A DNA stretch of 23,466 nucleotides from Mnemiopsis leidyi (Eukaryota; Ctenophora; Tentaculata; Lobata; Bolinopsidae), in NCBI GenBank assembly GCA_000226015.1, contig JH154044.1, positions 1-23,466 on the forward strand, read 5' to 3'. How positions within the stretch are numbered: the stretch's first letter is position 1; each line of letters starts with the position of its first letter. The notes under the pieces were generated by a model that was not told the origin of the DNA, searched no databases, and saw only the letters and a list, made by a program, of their open reading frames with translations. Made by a program: the position numbers and the translations under genes. Of this stretch, positions 1-9,965 are shown one piece after another.

Positions 1-3000
1 TGGGAGGAGTTTTGGCGGGAATGACGGGAGTTATCGCCGGCACGATCACGGTGGGTGCACCAGCCGGATCAGCGGACCCCCTCCGGTCTCTTCAGGGGAT
101 GTTGGCTGGAGGTGGACTGTCTATCCCTGACAGTCCTAAAAGAAGAAGAAAGTCATTGTCGGATCATCCAGCCTATCAACGAGGAAGTAAGCAGAGAAAA
201 TTTGGGTTATATTGTGTTATCCTCAGCTGTGTTATCCTTATCCTGCATGTTCGTGGAGAAGAGGAAGCAATCATTCTCTGCACATAATTTGCAGAAAATA
301 CTAAATAAAGCCATTTAGGGGGTGGCCGACGTCCTGCCCCAGAACATTGTGCCCCAGAACGTTGTGTCCCAAGAATTTGCCCCTATGACATCCTGCTCAT
401 CAACAAACAACTTCGTTAGGGCTATAGGGTTAGGATTAGGATTAGGGTCGCTTAGGCAAAATCGGTTGGGCAAAACGTTCTGGGGCACGATGTTCTGGGG
501 TAGAGCGACGGATATCAGTTACAAATAGGAATTTAAGAGTTGCATCAAATTTCTGTACTGTAAATGTAATTAGATAGCAGCCATACTAATATCTACTATA
601 ACACGCATGAAGAATTTCTCAGCAGGACAAGAGAGATTTGAATTAATGAGTTATTTTTTTAATCCAACGTCAGTTCGCATCGAGTGATTGTGGTACAGTT
701 ATCACATAACCGTAGTTATATAGTTCTGTTTTAGTTTATATAGTGCTGTTTATGAAGCTAAAAATCTGCCATTATGGTAGCCGGCGTCTAATAAAGCTCT
801 TCTCCCCTTTAGATGTAGGTTACATTGCGATTAGATTAATTACATTGAAAATATATTTCAGAGGAATTCGAGGCAAAGGCTCGCAATAAACTAATGAGAT
901 ACGAGTTTAAGAAGGATGAAGAATACACAGGTTTAAAACAATTTCTTTCTTCTCACTTCTCTAACCATGCATCTAGATGGGCAAAATGTTATCCTATTGA
1001 ATTTGTGAAAGTCTTATCACTATTTGAAGGTTTATATAGTACTAACACTGCACATCCAATCAGGCGAGGTTGCCGAAAACAAAGCTCACGGCCACGGTGT
1101 CTTGCTTTACAAGGACTGCAAGTTTGGTGGGCTGTGGGACAGTGGCTACGAGTGTATCGGTCAGTTAATTTGGCAAACCAGAATGGGTTTTTCTCCTATA
1201 ATGTAGCCTATTGCCTGATTGTCCAAAGTCAGAATTGTTCCGGTGCTACCTGACGCACGGGATCGTAACGACGCAACCAATTTATACCGTTATAATCACG
1301 TGTCTGATTAACAAATTCTGACCCCTTCTTTTAAATATACCGATCCCAATAGGGTGTTATATTTGGCCGAACAATGTCCGTTACAGTGGGTTTGGTCAAA
1401 GGGTAGGAGGAACGGTGAAGGAGTCGAGCAACACAAAAACTACTTCTACAAGGTGGGGACTAGGCAAGTTTAGGAACTATACAAGCTTAGGAACTATATA
1501 AGCTAAGGAAGTTTAGCAGTTTAGAAACTATAAAAGTTTAAAATGCTACGGTTCAAAAATAGATAGATAATGTTCATTATAAAAGAAAACACCTGAGGTT
1601 AATCCTACAACAAAATAAGCTAAAACTTTTCCAAATGACACCTCTCTCAATGCACCCGCCCGTATATGCAGGGAGAGTGGGTGGAAGATTTGAAGGAGGG
1701 TTACGGAGTGATTGCCAGCCACACCGGCTCTAAGTACGAGGGTACCTGGCACAAAGATCTGCAGGAGGGTTGTGGTATTGAAACTTACCGGGACGGAAGT
1801 GAGTTCTTTTCATTTTCCACGTTTTTAGCTGTGTTTTCCAGTGTCGATAATTATATTTTACCAGTATCGGTTTGAAACGTGTTTTATGTTTTCTGTTTTT
1901 ATAATTTTATTTGTCAGCTTATTGTCTGAACTCATTCTTTATATAAGCTTAAATGGACGACTTGGGCGACCTATTTGTTTTAAGCTAGCCTTCCTTTTCA
2001 AATCAACTTTGAATCACAACATATTTAATCTTCAAAGTTGCACAAAATAATGGAATACAAATCACATTATTTGTTTTGAGCTCGACTAACTTAGAATCAC
2101 AACATTGACCTTTGATTTATGTACAAAATTATGGAGGACAAATCTGATCAGGTTTCTACGCGGGTCAGTTTGATGCGGGGTTGAGGAGCGGTTATGGGGT
2201 CAAGATAGACAATCCCACCGACCAGCACCGACGTGTCTTTACCGGCTTAGTGGTCAGTAGTATAATATGAGCACAACAAGCTCGAAACAATGACAGAAAA
2301 CTAAATTGTTCTTCTAATGTTTTAAGTTTTTAAGATTCGTAAGAAGCACACTAGTACGCTGGTGGAAACCTTCAATAACCTGAAGTTAACTTCAAACCAA
2401 TCTGTAACCTTCAATAACCTGAAGTTAACATCAAACCAATCTCTAACCTTCAATAACCTGAGTTAACTTCAAACCAATCTCTAACCTTCAATAACCTGAG
2501 TTAACTTTAAACCAATCTCTAACCTTCAATAACCTGAAGTTAACATCAAACCAATCTCTAACCTTCAATAACCTGAGTTAACTTCAAACCAATCTCTAAC
2601 CTTCAATAACCTTAGTTAACTTCAAACCAATTTCTAACCTTCAATAACCTGAAGTTAACTTCAAACCAATCTTTAACCTTCAATAACCTGAGTTAACATC
2701 AAACCAATCTCTAAAACTCTCTCTCTCTGCAGACAGAGAACGGTACAAGTAGAGAAGGTGGGGCAGCTGGAGAAACACAACAAAAACCCGCAACTGGAGA
2801 AACACAACAGAAACCCGCAACTAACCCACTAATGTCAGCTCTCGAGGTGATGACCAGTCTTGATAACCTGCGTCTCTCTCAGCCAGGGGAAAAGGTAGGG
2901 AACTACTTTACTTGGTAGCTGCTATATATCATTGGTTATTAATGAAATATAGTATAATGAAGTGATGAACATTGAACATTTTTATGCGTTGATCGGTCAT

Positions 3001-5556
3001 GCTTGTAGGGGGGTTGAAAGACATAAATAGATACGAGTTTTGTTTTTGGAGAAGCTTTCAATCAACATGTGTTAATCGTCGTTAGCTTATTGTGATACTG
3101 GAATAAATTTGCACCGGAAGAGAAAACATATAATGATCGGATGCTAAAATTATCAGGTGACAACGATATACATGGGACAATGGAAGGATGATGCAAGAAA
3201 CGGATTTGGAATGGAGAAAAACTCGAAAGGAGAAGCTTTCAGAGGAACCTTTAAGGTATCATGATACGATCTTTTTAGCTTTGACCGGTATGTGAGGCGT
3301 AATGCGTTTGGAAATACTCAGTACTAAGGATTATAAACGATGAGATTGAGAACATATATGTTATATGCAGACAAGTAGACAACGTATTTCACCTTGGTCT
3401 ACACTGAAATAGGATGTTCGTGACTAATGCTGTACACGAGTCTTTCGGATTATTCCTGATTGTAAAAACCTCTAGTCTGCTACCAATTCGAAGTTAATCT
3501 GTTTCTCAGAGTGACCACTTCTATGTCCCAATGTCTTAATTTACACAGGATAACAAAAAACAAGGCCAAGGAGTGCTAAAGGATCAACTGGGTTTGGAGC
3601 ACCACGGAAAATGGAGCAAAAATGTTTGCAAAGTCAACAAGAGAATCCTTACCAGTGCAGTAAGATATGACGATTAATTTTTATTTATTTCAATGTTTTG
3701 AATCTAGGCGATGCATTATGAATATTGATAAACGAAATTACCTATTATACTGTTTACTCGGGAACTGGGCCGGTATGTTTGCAAATCGAGCGAATAATTC
3801 ACCAGTACTATCAATAGTAGTAGTTCGTGTGAACTATAGCGATCGTTTGTTGGGTACACAGTTGTTTTACCCACTGTTATACCTAAACCCCTACTCCAGG
3901 CACAGAGATCCGCCATGTCCGGGGAAGAAGCCGCCAAACTCGCCAAAGAAAAGGCGGCCTTGTCCCGAGGTCGTGCTATTGGAGCTAGAAAGTAAATTTT
4001 CTCGTTTATATACTACAAAAATAAAGCCTGTAAAAATTCCTTCTCTTTCCCCTAAAAATGATTTAAATCGTTGATAAAAAAGGTATTTTCGGGGAGGGGA
4101 AACAAATTTTAACCAATCAAACGCTAGAAAGCAGTAAGCAAAATTTGTTACCCCTCCCCAAAGACAACTTTCTCTAAAAGAATGAAAATCATGGCTTGTT
4201 TGCAGATGTGCATTGGAAGCGACAGATTCTGAGGCTAGAGCGAACGAACAATTTCTCATCGCCCAAGAAAGGCGAGCAGGTAATATATGTTTCTAATTCA
4301 TATGTCAGTGCACTTTGTCAGTACAATTTGTCAGTGCACTTTGTCAGAAAACTTTGTCAGTACACTTTGTCAGTACACTTTGTCAGTACACTTTGTCAGT
4401 ACAATTTGTTAGTACACTTTGTCACTACACTTTGTCAGTACAATTCGTTAGTAAAATTTGTCAGTACACTTTGTCAGTACAATCTGTCAGTACAATCTGT
4501 CAGAACACTTTGTCTTTGTCAGTACACTTTGTCAGTAAAACGTCACTGATGTCAAATTTGTTCAATTTGAATTTCAACATTAGTACCGCAACACTATAAC
4601 TACCGCAAATGTAAATATTCAAGTTCAGACACTGTGGTATGTTACTGATAGGATTTAAGGTCAGTATAGCTAATGTTTTCCTCAACACAGAGACGCTGAA
4701 CCAGATACGACTTGGTAACATATCAATCAACGTTGTATCCACCGAGCAGAATAAGCCGGCTAGCCCAGGAGGAACACTACAAATCAACCTTGCTAAGCAG
4801 GCCAAGGATCTCCGATCAAAGTGAGGCTTCATTTTATCTTGCATTAAATTTTCATTTAGGTTCGCGTTTAGTTGGTGGTTCAAAATCTTTCGATTACAGC
4901 TCTCTGCCGGAAGAGGTAACACAAAAAATAAATCCTTGTGTTTAAACAGTGACATGTCCTAACTTTGAGATGACTGCCACGTGCAGCTTCTCACTCGTAC
5001 TTCTAACCGTACAACACTCTAGGTTATCAGATATGACCAGCAACATGGTTAAGTCTCCTAAACTTGGTCGTAAATCAGCTGCAGGGACGATAAGCAATCC
5101 TCAAAGTATCGACACTAAATCTATAACTGTAAGTAAAAATCTCTCATAATTCTCAAAGTATCGATACTAAATCTATAACTGTAAGTAATGTCTCATAATT
5201 CTCAAAGTATCGATATACTAAATCTATAACTGTAAGTAATATCTCATAATTCTCAAAGCTAAAGTATCGATTATACTAAATCTATAGCCATGTATGTAAA
5301 ATATCAATCTCAAATTACTAAAGGTTTGATATTGTTTTAATTTGTTTAATTGTATCAAAATGTTCAAAAACACGACAAGTAATATTGATGCTGTGAATAG
5401 TATTGTTTTTCATTAAATTGTTTTTTGAATTAATCTCTTGTGTTTTTCTTAATGTATCTACTCCTTACTTTGTTTCAGCCGAACAGCAGCACAAACAGTT
5501 CACCCAAACTGAAGAACAGTAAAACTGCAAGACCGGACACTCATCAGATCACATGA
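1..5556 (+). CDS. JPH: Junctophilin-like MORN-repeat protein, 5' partial, 14 visible exons
   Basis: Junctophilins tether the plasma membrane to the endoplasmic or sarcoplasmic reticulum through N-terminal MORN repeats that bind lipid. Exons read: 1-186, 862-930, 1064-1159, 1353-1452, 1672-1798, 2152-2252, 2733-2894, 3157-3255, 3549-3659, 3900-3991, 4206-4279, 4691-4820, 5023-5128, 5479-5556. Every intron is GT-AG. Phases close to 510 codons including the stop if one base is restored in exon 4. MORN cores in order: EYTGEVAENKAHGHG, FGGLWDSGYECIG, YSG plus VWSKGRRNGEG, KGEWVEDLKEGYG, YEGTWHKDLQEGCG, FYAGQFDAGLRSGYG. A linker of about 54 residues follows (2733-2894), then YMGQWKDDARNGFG and FRGTFKDNKKQGQG. 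This six-plus-two plan with a joining region, the KAHGHG peptide and a following Ala/Glu-rich helix (3900-4279) match the junctophilin family as I know it. Oddities are an N-terminal extension before the usual start (ATG 894 would give the family-like start MRYEFKKDEEYTG), no visible C-terminal membrane anchor, and the frameshift. Exon 12 and 13 boundaries (4691-5128) rest on phase and splice sites only. Confidence 0.88.
327..520. mobile_element. Foldback or MITE-like element with a telomere-like core
   Basis: The left arm contains CCCCAGAACATTGTGCCCCA (340-359). The right arm (about 473-500) contains its near reverse complement, with ACGTTCTGGGGCACGATGTT. The match continues imperfectly inward and outward, giving arms of roughly 55-60 bases. 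It carries no protein. The central part includes 426-447, made of TTAGGG and TTAGGA-like units. Size, arms and lack of coding suggest a non-autonomous DNA element; no target-site duplication was identified. Confidence 0.6.
426..447. repeat. Short interstitial telomere-like repeat
   Basis: The tract reads GGGTTAGGATTAGGATTAGGG. It is about 3.5 units of a TTAGGG/TTAGGA type, inside the loop of the foldback element. It is too short to indicate a chromosome end. Confidence 0.6.
1353..1452 (+). CDS. JPH: Junctophilin-like exon 4, with a one-base frameshift
   Basis: The exon follows acceptor AATAG (1348-1352) and ends before donor GTGGGG (1453). The first part reads GCYIWPNNVRYSG up to about 1390. 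The second part reads VWSKGRRNGEGVEQHKNYFYK, but one frame over, from 1390. Together they would match one MORN repeat plus the start of the next. The upstream exon leaves one base and the downstream exon starts in phase 0, so 101 coding bases are needed and 100 are present. The break falls in the GGGTTT run at 1388-1393. It may be a homopolymer error in the assembly, or a true lesion. Confidence 0.85.
1466..1540. repeat. 17-base minisatellite just after an exon donor
   Basis: About four degenerate units follow the pattern AAGTTTAGGAACTATAC, beginning 14 bases after the end of the exon at 1353-1452. It lies fully in the intron. Confidence 0.6.
1968..2143. repeat. Tandem duplication of about 90 bases just before an acceptor
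   Basis: Two diverged copies share TATTTGTTTT(A/G)AGCT, a middle AATCACAACAT, and an end of the form CAAAAT.ATGGA..ACAAATC. The second copy ends about eight bases before the exon that starts at 2152. Much of the 353-base intron 1799-2151 is this duplication, and it holds no coding sequence. Confidence 0.6.
2367..2714. repeat. 38/39-base minisatellite of about nine units filling an intron
   Basis: Each unit runs AACCTTCAATAACCTGA, then GTTAAC, then TTCAAACCAATCTCT, with small variants and a one-base length difference. It occupies most of intron 2253-2732 and ends about 18 bases before the exon at 2733. Nearly every unit carries CTAACC, a branch-point-like motif. Confidence 0.85.
2767..2820 (+). 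repeat. 27-base in-frame tandem duplication in the junctophilin-like linker exon
   Basis: Two adjacent copies (2767-2793 and 2794-2820) differ at one base and encode GETQQKPAT twice. They lie in the joining region between the sixth and seventh MORN repeats, a segment that is poorly conserved in the family. The duplication keeps the frame. Confidence 0.85.
4058..4192. mobile_element. Small foldback element inside a 214-base junctophilin-like intron
   Basis: Arms at 4091-4110 and 4140-4159 are reverse complements over 20 bases with one mismatch (GGGGAGGGGAAACAAATTTT on the left). Weaker pairing extends out to ATGATTT at 4058 and AAATCAT at 4186-4192. It fills most of intron 3992-4205. It could be a MITE or an RNA hairpin that loops out the intron. 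Confidence 0.5.
4304..4541. repeat. 13-base minisatellite, about 18 units
   Basis: The unit is GTCAGTACACTTT with variants (ACAATTT, AAAATTT, ACAATCT). It begins about 25 bases after the exon ending at 4279 and lies in intron 4280-4690. Because 13 is not a multiple of three, the repeat reads open in two plus-strand frames as a Cys/Val/Ser/Tyr-rich pattern. Those frames are a repeat effect, not genes. Confidence 0.88.
5101..5290. repeat. Tandem array that duplicates an exon end and its splice donor
   Basis: Four copies of about 50 bases start with TCAAAG at 5101, 5153, 5202 and 5253. Copy 1 holds the last 28 coding bases of the exon at 5023-5128 plus donor GTAAGT (5129). Copies 2 and 3 repeat the exon-end sequence and an intact CT/GTAAGTAA donor at 5181 and 5232. 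Copy 4 is degenerate and lacks the donor. In the gene's frame, use of copy 2 or 3 meets a TAA after AATCTCTCA, so the extended forms would be truncated. Confidence 0.88.
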
Positions 5557-7102
5557 AGAAACAGTTGGCTCCTTTTTTGAAGATTTCAGTAATAGCGATA
5601 GGCCGATAGTCAACTTATAGTGCGAATATTGATGTAATCAAACACTGAAAAGGGTGAATTTGACGGTGAGAAACATAGAATGACGTCACAGCAATTTCGA
5701 CAAAACGTGAATTACGAAAGAGAAAGTTTAGGAGAGCTCTGTTTGGAACGGCATTGCTGAGGAAGGGTCACATTCTGTGGCAGCTATTCAGCAATAGAAG
5801 AGCTTATAAGACCAATCAGTGTCGAAAACGATGTCATTGTCACGAGATTGGTGACTATTTCTCAAAAATACTGCTCTTTGTTGCAAACTTTTTTGCCGGG
5901 TTTATGATTTGTAGCAGTTATAATGACTAGATATGTACATAGTTATAAGTAGTTTCGAGTGGAAGATTGCAAACTAAAGTGCTCAACAAAGTCCTGGAGC
6001 ATCATACGTGACAAGTTAAACACACTACTTAAACTTTGAACTAAAGTTTCATGTTGACCAATCGTTAAAAATTTCAAAAGCTGATGTTGGTGGTCAGAAG
6101 AGAAACGCAGAGATATTAAAAGCTTGAACTCCTCGTTTAACTACATCATTAGAGCCTCAAATTATTTAATTAGTAATTATAGTTGTTGAAAGTATTCAAA
6201 AGCAGCAATTATAGCAATTACACTTCTTAAAAAGGCCAGTCATCAGTTTGATCGATATAAGGCAGAAAAGTCTTTGTAAGCCCGTAAAAAAGAATCAAAA
6301 ATAGGATAAATTGAATTTGACGATTGAATCTTTAATTTCAGTAAGCATATTCTGACTTACCAATGTATAGATAATAGATATCAGATATCTAGATTAGAAT
6401 TTCATTACAATTTCACCCAATAAACAGTGTCATTATTCTATTATCGAGAATGAAGTTGGATCGAAGCAGTTTATCCTTAGTGCTGTAAATCAAAAGAGTG
6501 TTGACATGATCAAACAGTTTCGCGTGATAATACCATGATCATACATGAACTTTTGTAAGTGCAACCAAGCGCAATTCTTAAATTCTTAAATTTCAATGAC
6601 TTGCGTAGTATACTGCTTGTGGCATTCTCGAAGCATGGCCGTGGCTTACAATCTTCCTCCTAGGCTATCTTGACCCTATCCGATGTCCAAGTTTTCAGAT
6701 TTGTTATTGGTCTGTCAGATTGTTTATTCTTATCTTTTATTTATATTAATGACACATGACGTAAACAACATGCTATTGCTCTCTGAAGTTTTGTCTCAAG
6801 GGGCTCAGAAGTTCTAAATTACGAAATTCGTATAGTATTGGAAGGGTTTTATTAGAAATACCATAATCGTTCGTTCTTCAATGCGGCCACCCCGATAAGG
6901 ATCGATACACCTTAACGCAATTAGGTGTGTCACCTCATGGTAAAGTGTACCCAGCATAAATTGTTTTGTTATTGTTCCATGATAGAGCAAAGGTGAGATA
7001 CGTTTTATTTCAGTTACATCTGAGAGTAAATCTTTTTTAGTAGAGCCAAGATTTGCTTTTTCATTTTATATTCACCCTTCGCCATCCAACAGAAGTCCAA
7101 AG
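5557..7102. other. 3' UTR of the junctophilin-like gene and intergenic DNA
   Basis: No coding sequence is seen. The first clear AATAAA after the stop is at 6419-6424, which would give a 3' UTR of about 0.87 kb. Upstream of the transporter a TTTTATTTCAG at about 7002-7012 could be the acceptor of a 5' UTR intron. No convincing TATA box was identified for the transporter. Confidence 0.5.
6419..6424 (+). terminator. Candidate poly(A) signal for the junctophilin-like gene
   Basis: AATAAA is followed by T-containing DNA. It is the first canonical hexamer found after the stop at 5556, about 860 bases downstream. Confidence 0.4.
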
Positions 7103-8425
7103 ATGTCCAACCAACCAGAAGCAGTTTTGCCGGATAATACCAATCTGCCTACAGAATCTGAGGACAACCCCCCAGAGACGACCTCCAAAAAGGACTACAC
7201 CCTCCTCCTTCTAGTCATTCTGATAAAACTGGGAGACAGTATAGAAGTCTACCTCCCAGGAGTGATAACCCAAAAAGCCTCCTGCGAACTGGGCGTGTCG
7301 GGCTTTCAGGAGGGATTGTTAGCCGTTATATTTTACTCCTTTTACGGAGCGGCTATCCTGGTATCTTTTCCAATTTCAGTGCGGTTAGGAGAGAGGAGGA
7401 CCCTGATTTTGTCCCTGTACTTGTCCATTGTTTTTGCAGTCCTGTGTGCGGTGGTTCCCAACTACATAACGTTTCTTCTATCAAGGGCTTTGACTGGTAT
7501 ATGTGTTGGATTGAATGGTAATACTTGCGGAATATTTTTCGCGAAGTTTGCGTCCTCAAAGAAGATGGTGACGAAGGGTTCTTTTCTGTTCGAAGCTTTA
7601 GCATACCCAATAGGAGGAACATGGGTTACCATTCTGGGTTGGCTATTTCTAGACCTGGTCAATTGGAGAGTATTCATTCTGCTTACCTCCGTTCCTTTGT
7701 TCGTTCCACCCATAGTCTTGCTACATTGCTACTTTCAGGAACAGCAGGAACCAGAGAACGGAGAGTTAAAAAGAGATGATGATGATGATAAAACTCCTGA
7801 TGAAACTGACACGCTTGTCGGCTCAGAAGATGTTCCCAATTTCGGCGCTAGGGTTGCTCGCTCAAGTTTGTTTATGTTTTCCAACATATGCATTGGGTAC
7901 TCGACAATCATCCTGGCTCCTTGGCTGATAAGAATTTACAAAATAGGAAAAGGAGCGCCGGATGATTTCGACAAATGTCAGGAAATAGTTCAGAATACAG
8001 ATTTCTTGATACTAACTGTAGTCACCGGGATTTCTAATATTGTTGGAAGGCTGATCGGTATCTTTTTGTGGGATCGAGTAAGATTTTTAGTTCTTCAGAG
8101 TACCGTAACATCCCTGATCGCACTTAGTTTTGCAATCCTCCTCTCGAAACCAAGCTTTATCACTGCCATGTTTCTTGTTGGAATAACAAAGTTTTGTTAT
8201 TCCATCCAAGGTGTGGACATCGCTGTACTGCATTACGATTACGATTATTATGGTAAGGCAAGGTTTGAGTTGGGAAGTTACGTTACGTCCACATTTGGAA
8301 TGGTCGGCTCGGTTGTTGGGACCTCTTTGTCTGCCTTTTTGGATCCTTACATCGCCTTAACTGTCCTTTTGACTATTGCTTGTGGTGAGATTGTCGTTAT
8401 ATGCTTCATGAGGGAAAGGTTCTAG
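7103..8425 (+). CDS. Major facilitator superfamily transporter, SLC22/SVOP-like, single exon
   Basis: The 440-residue protein has a polar N-terminus (1-31) and about 12 predicted membrane helices. Helix 1 (32-54) carries GDSIEVYLPG, like the acidic first helix of SVOP/SLC22-type carriers. The loop after helix 2 has RLGERR (94-99), matching the MFS signature region. Helix 4 has SRALTGICVGLNG (127-139). WR at 188-189 starts helix 6, as in many sugar and organic-ion carriers. The central cytosolic loop is acidic (DDDDD at 225-229). The second half repeats the plan, with GRLIGIFLWDR (315-325). The family moves small organic solutes across membranes; the substrate cannot be read from sequence. The ORF is complete, starts at an ATG with A at -3 (AAGATG), and has no introns although both neighbours are intron-rich. 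Membrane topology is inferred by eye. Confidence 0.85.
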   Translation: MSNQPEAVLPDNTNLPTESEDNPPETTSKKDYTLLLLVILIKLGDSIEVYLPGVITQKASCELGVSGFQEGLLAVIFYSFYGAAILVSFPISVRLGERRTLILSLYLSIVFAVLCAVVPNYITFLLSRALTGICVGLNGNTCGIFFAKFASSKKMVTKGSFLFEALAYPIGGTWVTILGWLFLDLVNWRVFILLTSVPLFVPPIVLLHCYFQEQQEPENGELKRDDDDDKTPDETDTLVGSEDVPNFGARVARSSLFMFSNICIGYSTIILAPWLIRIYKIGKGAPDDFDKCQEIVQNTDFLILTVVTGISNIVGRLIGIFLWDRVRFLVLQSTVTSLIALSFAILLSKPSFITAMFLVGITKFCYSIQGVDIAVLHYDYDYYGKARFELGSYVTSTFGMVGSVVGTSLSAFLDPYIALTVLLTIACGEIVVICFMRERF

Positions 8426-9596
8426 GTAATTAACGTTACCTTGTTTAGGAGTATCAAACATTTGAATAGTTTGCTACTTCATGGAGTGTAGGTAAACATT
8501 TTGTAAGATACTGTTTAAGTAAGAGAATAGAGAAAAGCATTTTGGGTTTGGGCCACAAACTTTTCGTATCACATGTGACAACGATTGAACAATAACAATT
8601 GAACAAGAAGTTAGGTGTGCGAATCAACAAAATCGAGAAATATATACTCCCCAGAAAACAATTTTTGTGTTGTAAAAGAAACTATTACGATTAAATTATT
8701 GCAAGATTAGTATTGGGCTTATGCAGATGTGCAATTAGCATGAACCTTTAACTATATTTTCAATGACAATGCGAAGTCACTTGACATTATAGTTATGATT
8801 ATATTGTAGTTTTTGCATGATTCTATGGTTCACTTAAACCCCTTTATGTCGTTTTTGTGTGAAAAACAACATATACAAGTATAAGAAAAGGAATCCTCGC
8901 ACATTCATATCATATCATTAGTGATCATTGGTCTGAGTATTATACTTATAGAGTTATCGAACATCGGAAATTTTTAGAACGAAAATACAGTGCTATATCA
9001 TTACTAACATTTAAAAAAGTAATAATATATGGATTGTAGACCGGAGAAAATTGTGGGGCATCGTTTAAATGTATTCTGAAATTGATGATGTTACCCTCAG
9101 ATGATGTTACCCTCAGCAATCTGCTTCTAACGTTCTAACTATATATTGTATTAGAGAGCTGCATGTTGCTCGCTGGGTTAAAATGATAGAACCTTAGAAC
9201 GTTAGAGGGATATTATAAATCATCTCGTCAAAGTAAATTGTTAAGAGGTCGACATGAAGAAATATAAATTTGTAAAATAGAAGGTTAGGATTTTGGGAGA
9301 GGGGATCAGTAACTAAAAAGATCTGATAGAAAAGTTTTTAATCGGTTGGAAATAAGGTCATTTACCGTTTTAGAATCTTAGTAAGATCTTATCAGGTGGT
9401 GCATCAGCCACATTTCATGACAACCCGGCTAGTGCCAGTAAAAACGGTGGAACTGGAAAACCTTGTCTGGCATGACCGTTCACAAAATCTGGGAGAAAAT
9501 TACAGAGAAGATTAGGGACCCTTGACACATTAAACCTCTGGAGAAGATCTAATTAGATGCCCATCATTAGGGTTTCCTTATCGTCAAAACACTTGA

Positions 9597-9672
9597 TGTG
9601 GAGAGGTCTGCAGGCATGTAAGTTTTTTTGCGTTTGGTGTGGAGAGATCTGCAGGCCTGTAAAATTTTTTGT
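9597..9672. repeat. Two-copy direct repeat of 42 bases
   Basis: Both copies carry TGTGGAGAG(G/A)TCTGCAGGC(A/C)TGTAA followed by a T run. They are intergenic, and the frames read across them are not supported as genes. Confidence 0.65.
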
Positions 9673-9916
9673 AAATTTTTTGAGTTTTGGGCTTTTTTAT
9701 CCTTTAACTCCAGGACGAGGCAACCGTGTTTTGCATTGATTGCAGGCTTCATAATGTAAAGGGTCTTGCATTTTGTTGTTTGAGCGATAGTTGAGAAATT
9801 GTCAGTTTGAAGTTCGATAAATGCACTTTTCTTAGTTTCAGTTGAACAAATTCTTTCGCAGGTTTTGATCATCCACAAAATTGATCATAATAATCCTGAA
9901 TTTGTCATTTCTCACA

Positions 9917-9924
9917 ATATATAC
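9917..9924 (+). promoter_or_regulatory. TATA-like box of the VWD gene
   Basis: ATATATAC lies about 45 bases before ATG 9966. A start of transcription about 30 bases downstream would leave a very short 5' UTR. The call rests on spacing and motif only. Confidence 0.4.
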
Positions 9925-9965
9925 TTTTGTTGAACCAAGTTTCTTGTCCCAAAGCATCAGTTGCA

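Larger units (their letters stand above)
187..861 (+). other. Intron of the junctophilin-like gene holding a foldback element
   Basis: The intron runs from donor GTAAGC (187) to acceptor TTTCAG (856-861). No coding sequence is evident. It carries the inverted-repeat element at 327-520 and otherwise AT-rich DNA. The short open frames here are chance. Confidence 0.7.
8426..9965. other. Intergenic region between transporter and VWD gene
   Basis: No gene is seen. It contains a 16-base direct duplication (GATGATGTTACCCTCA, about 9086-9117), an inverted pair TCTAACGTTCTAA (9126-9138) with its complement at 9194-9206, and a 42-base direct repeat at 9597-9672. ATTAAA near 8690 could serve as a weak poly(A) signal for the transporter. 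Confidence 0.5.

Noticed and set aside
4196..4599. Two overlapping plus-strand frames with repeated Cys/Val/Ser/Tyr pattern
   Set aside because: They are the 13-base minisatellite read in two frames. Only the first part of one overlaps a true exon (4206-4279), which uses another frame.
4861..4915. Possible extra junctophilin-like exon ending at GTAACA
   Set aside because: None of its reading phases joins cleanly to the next exon from the usual acceptor, while skipping it joins 4820 to 5023 in perfect phase.
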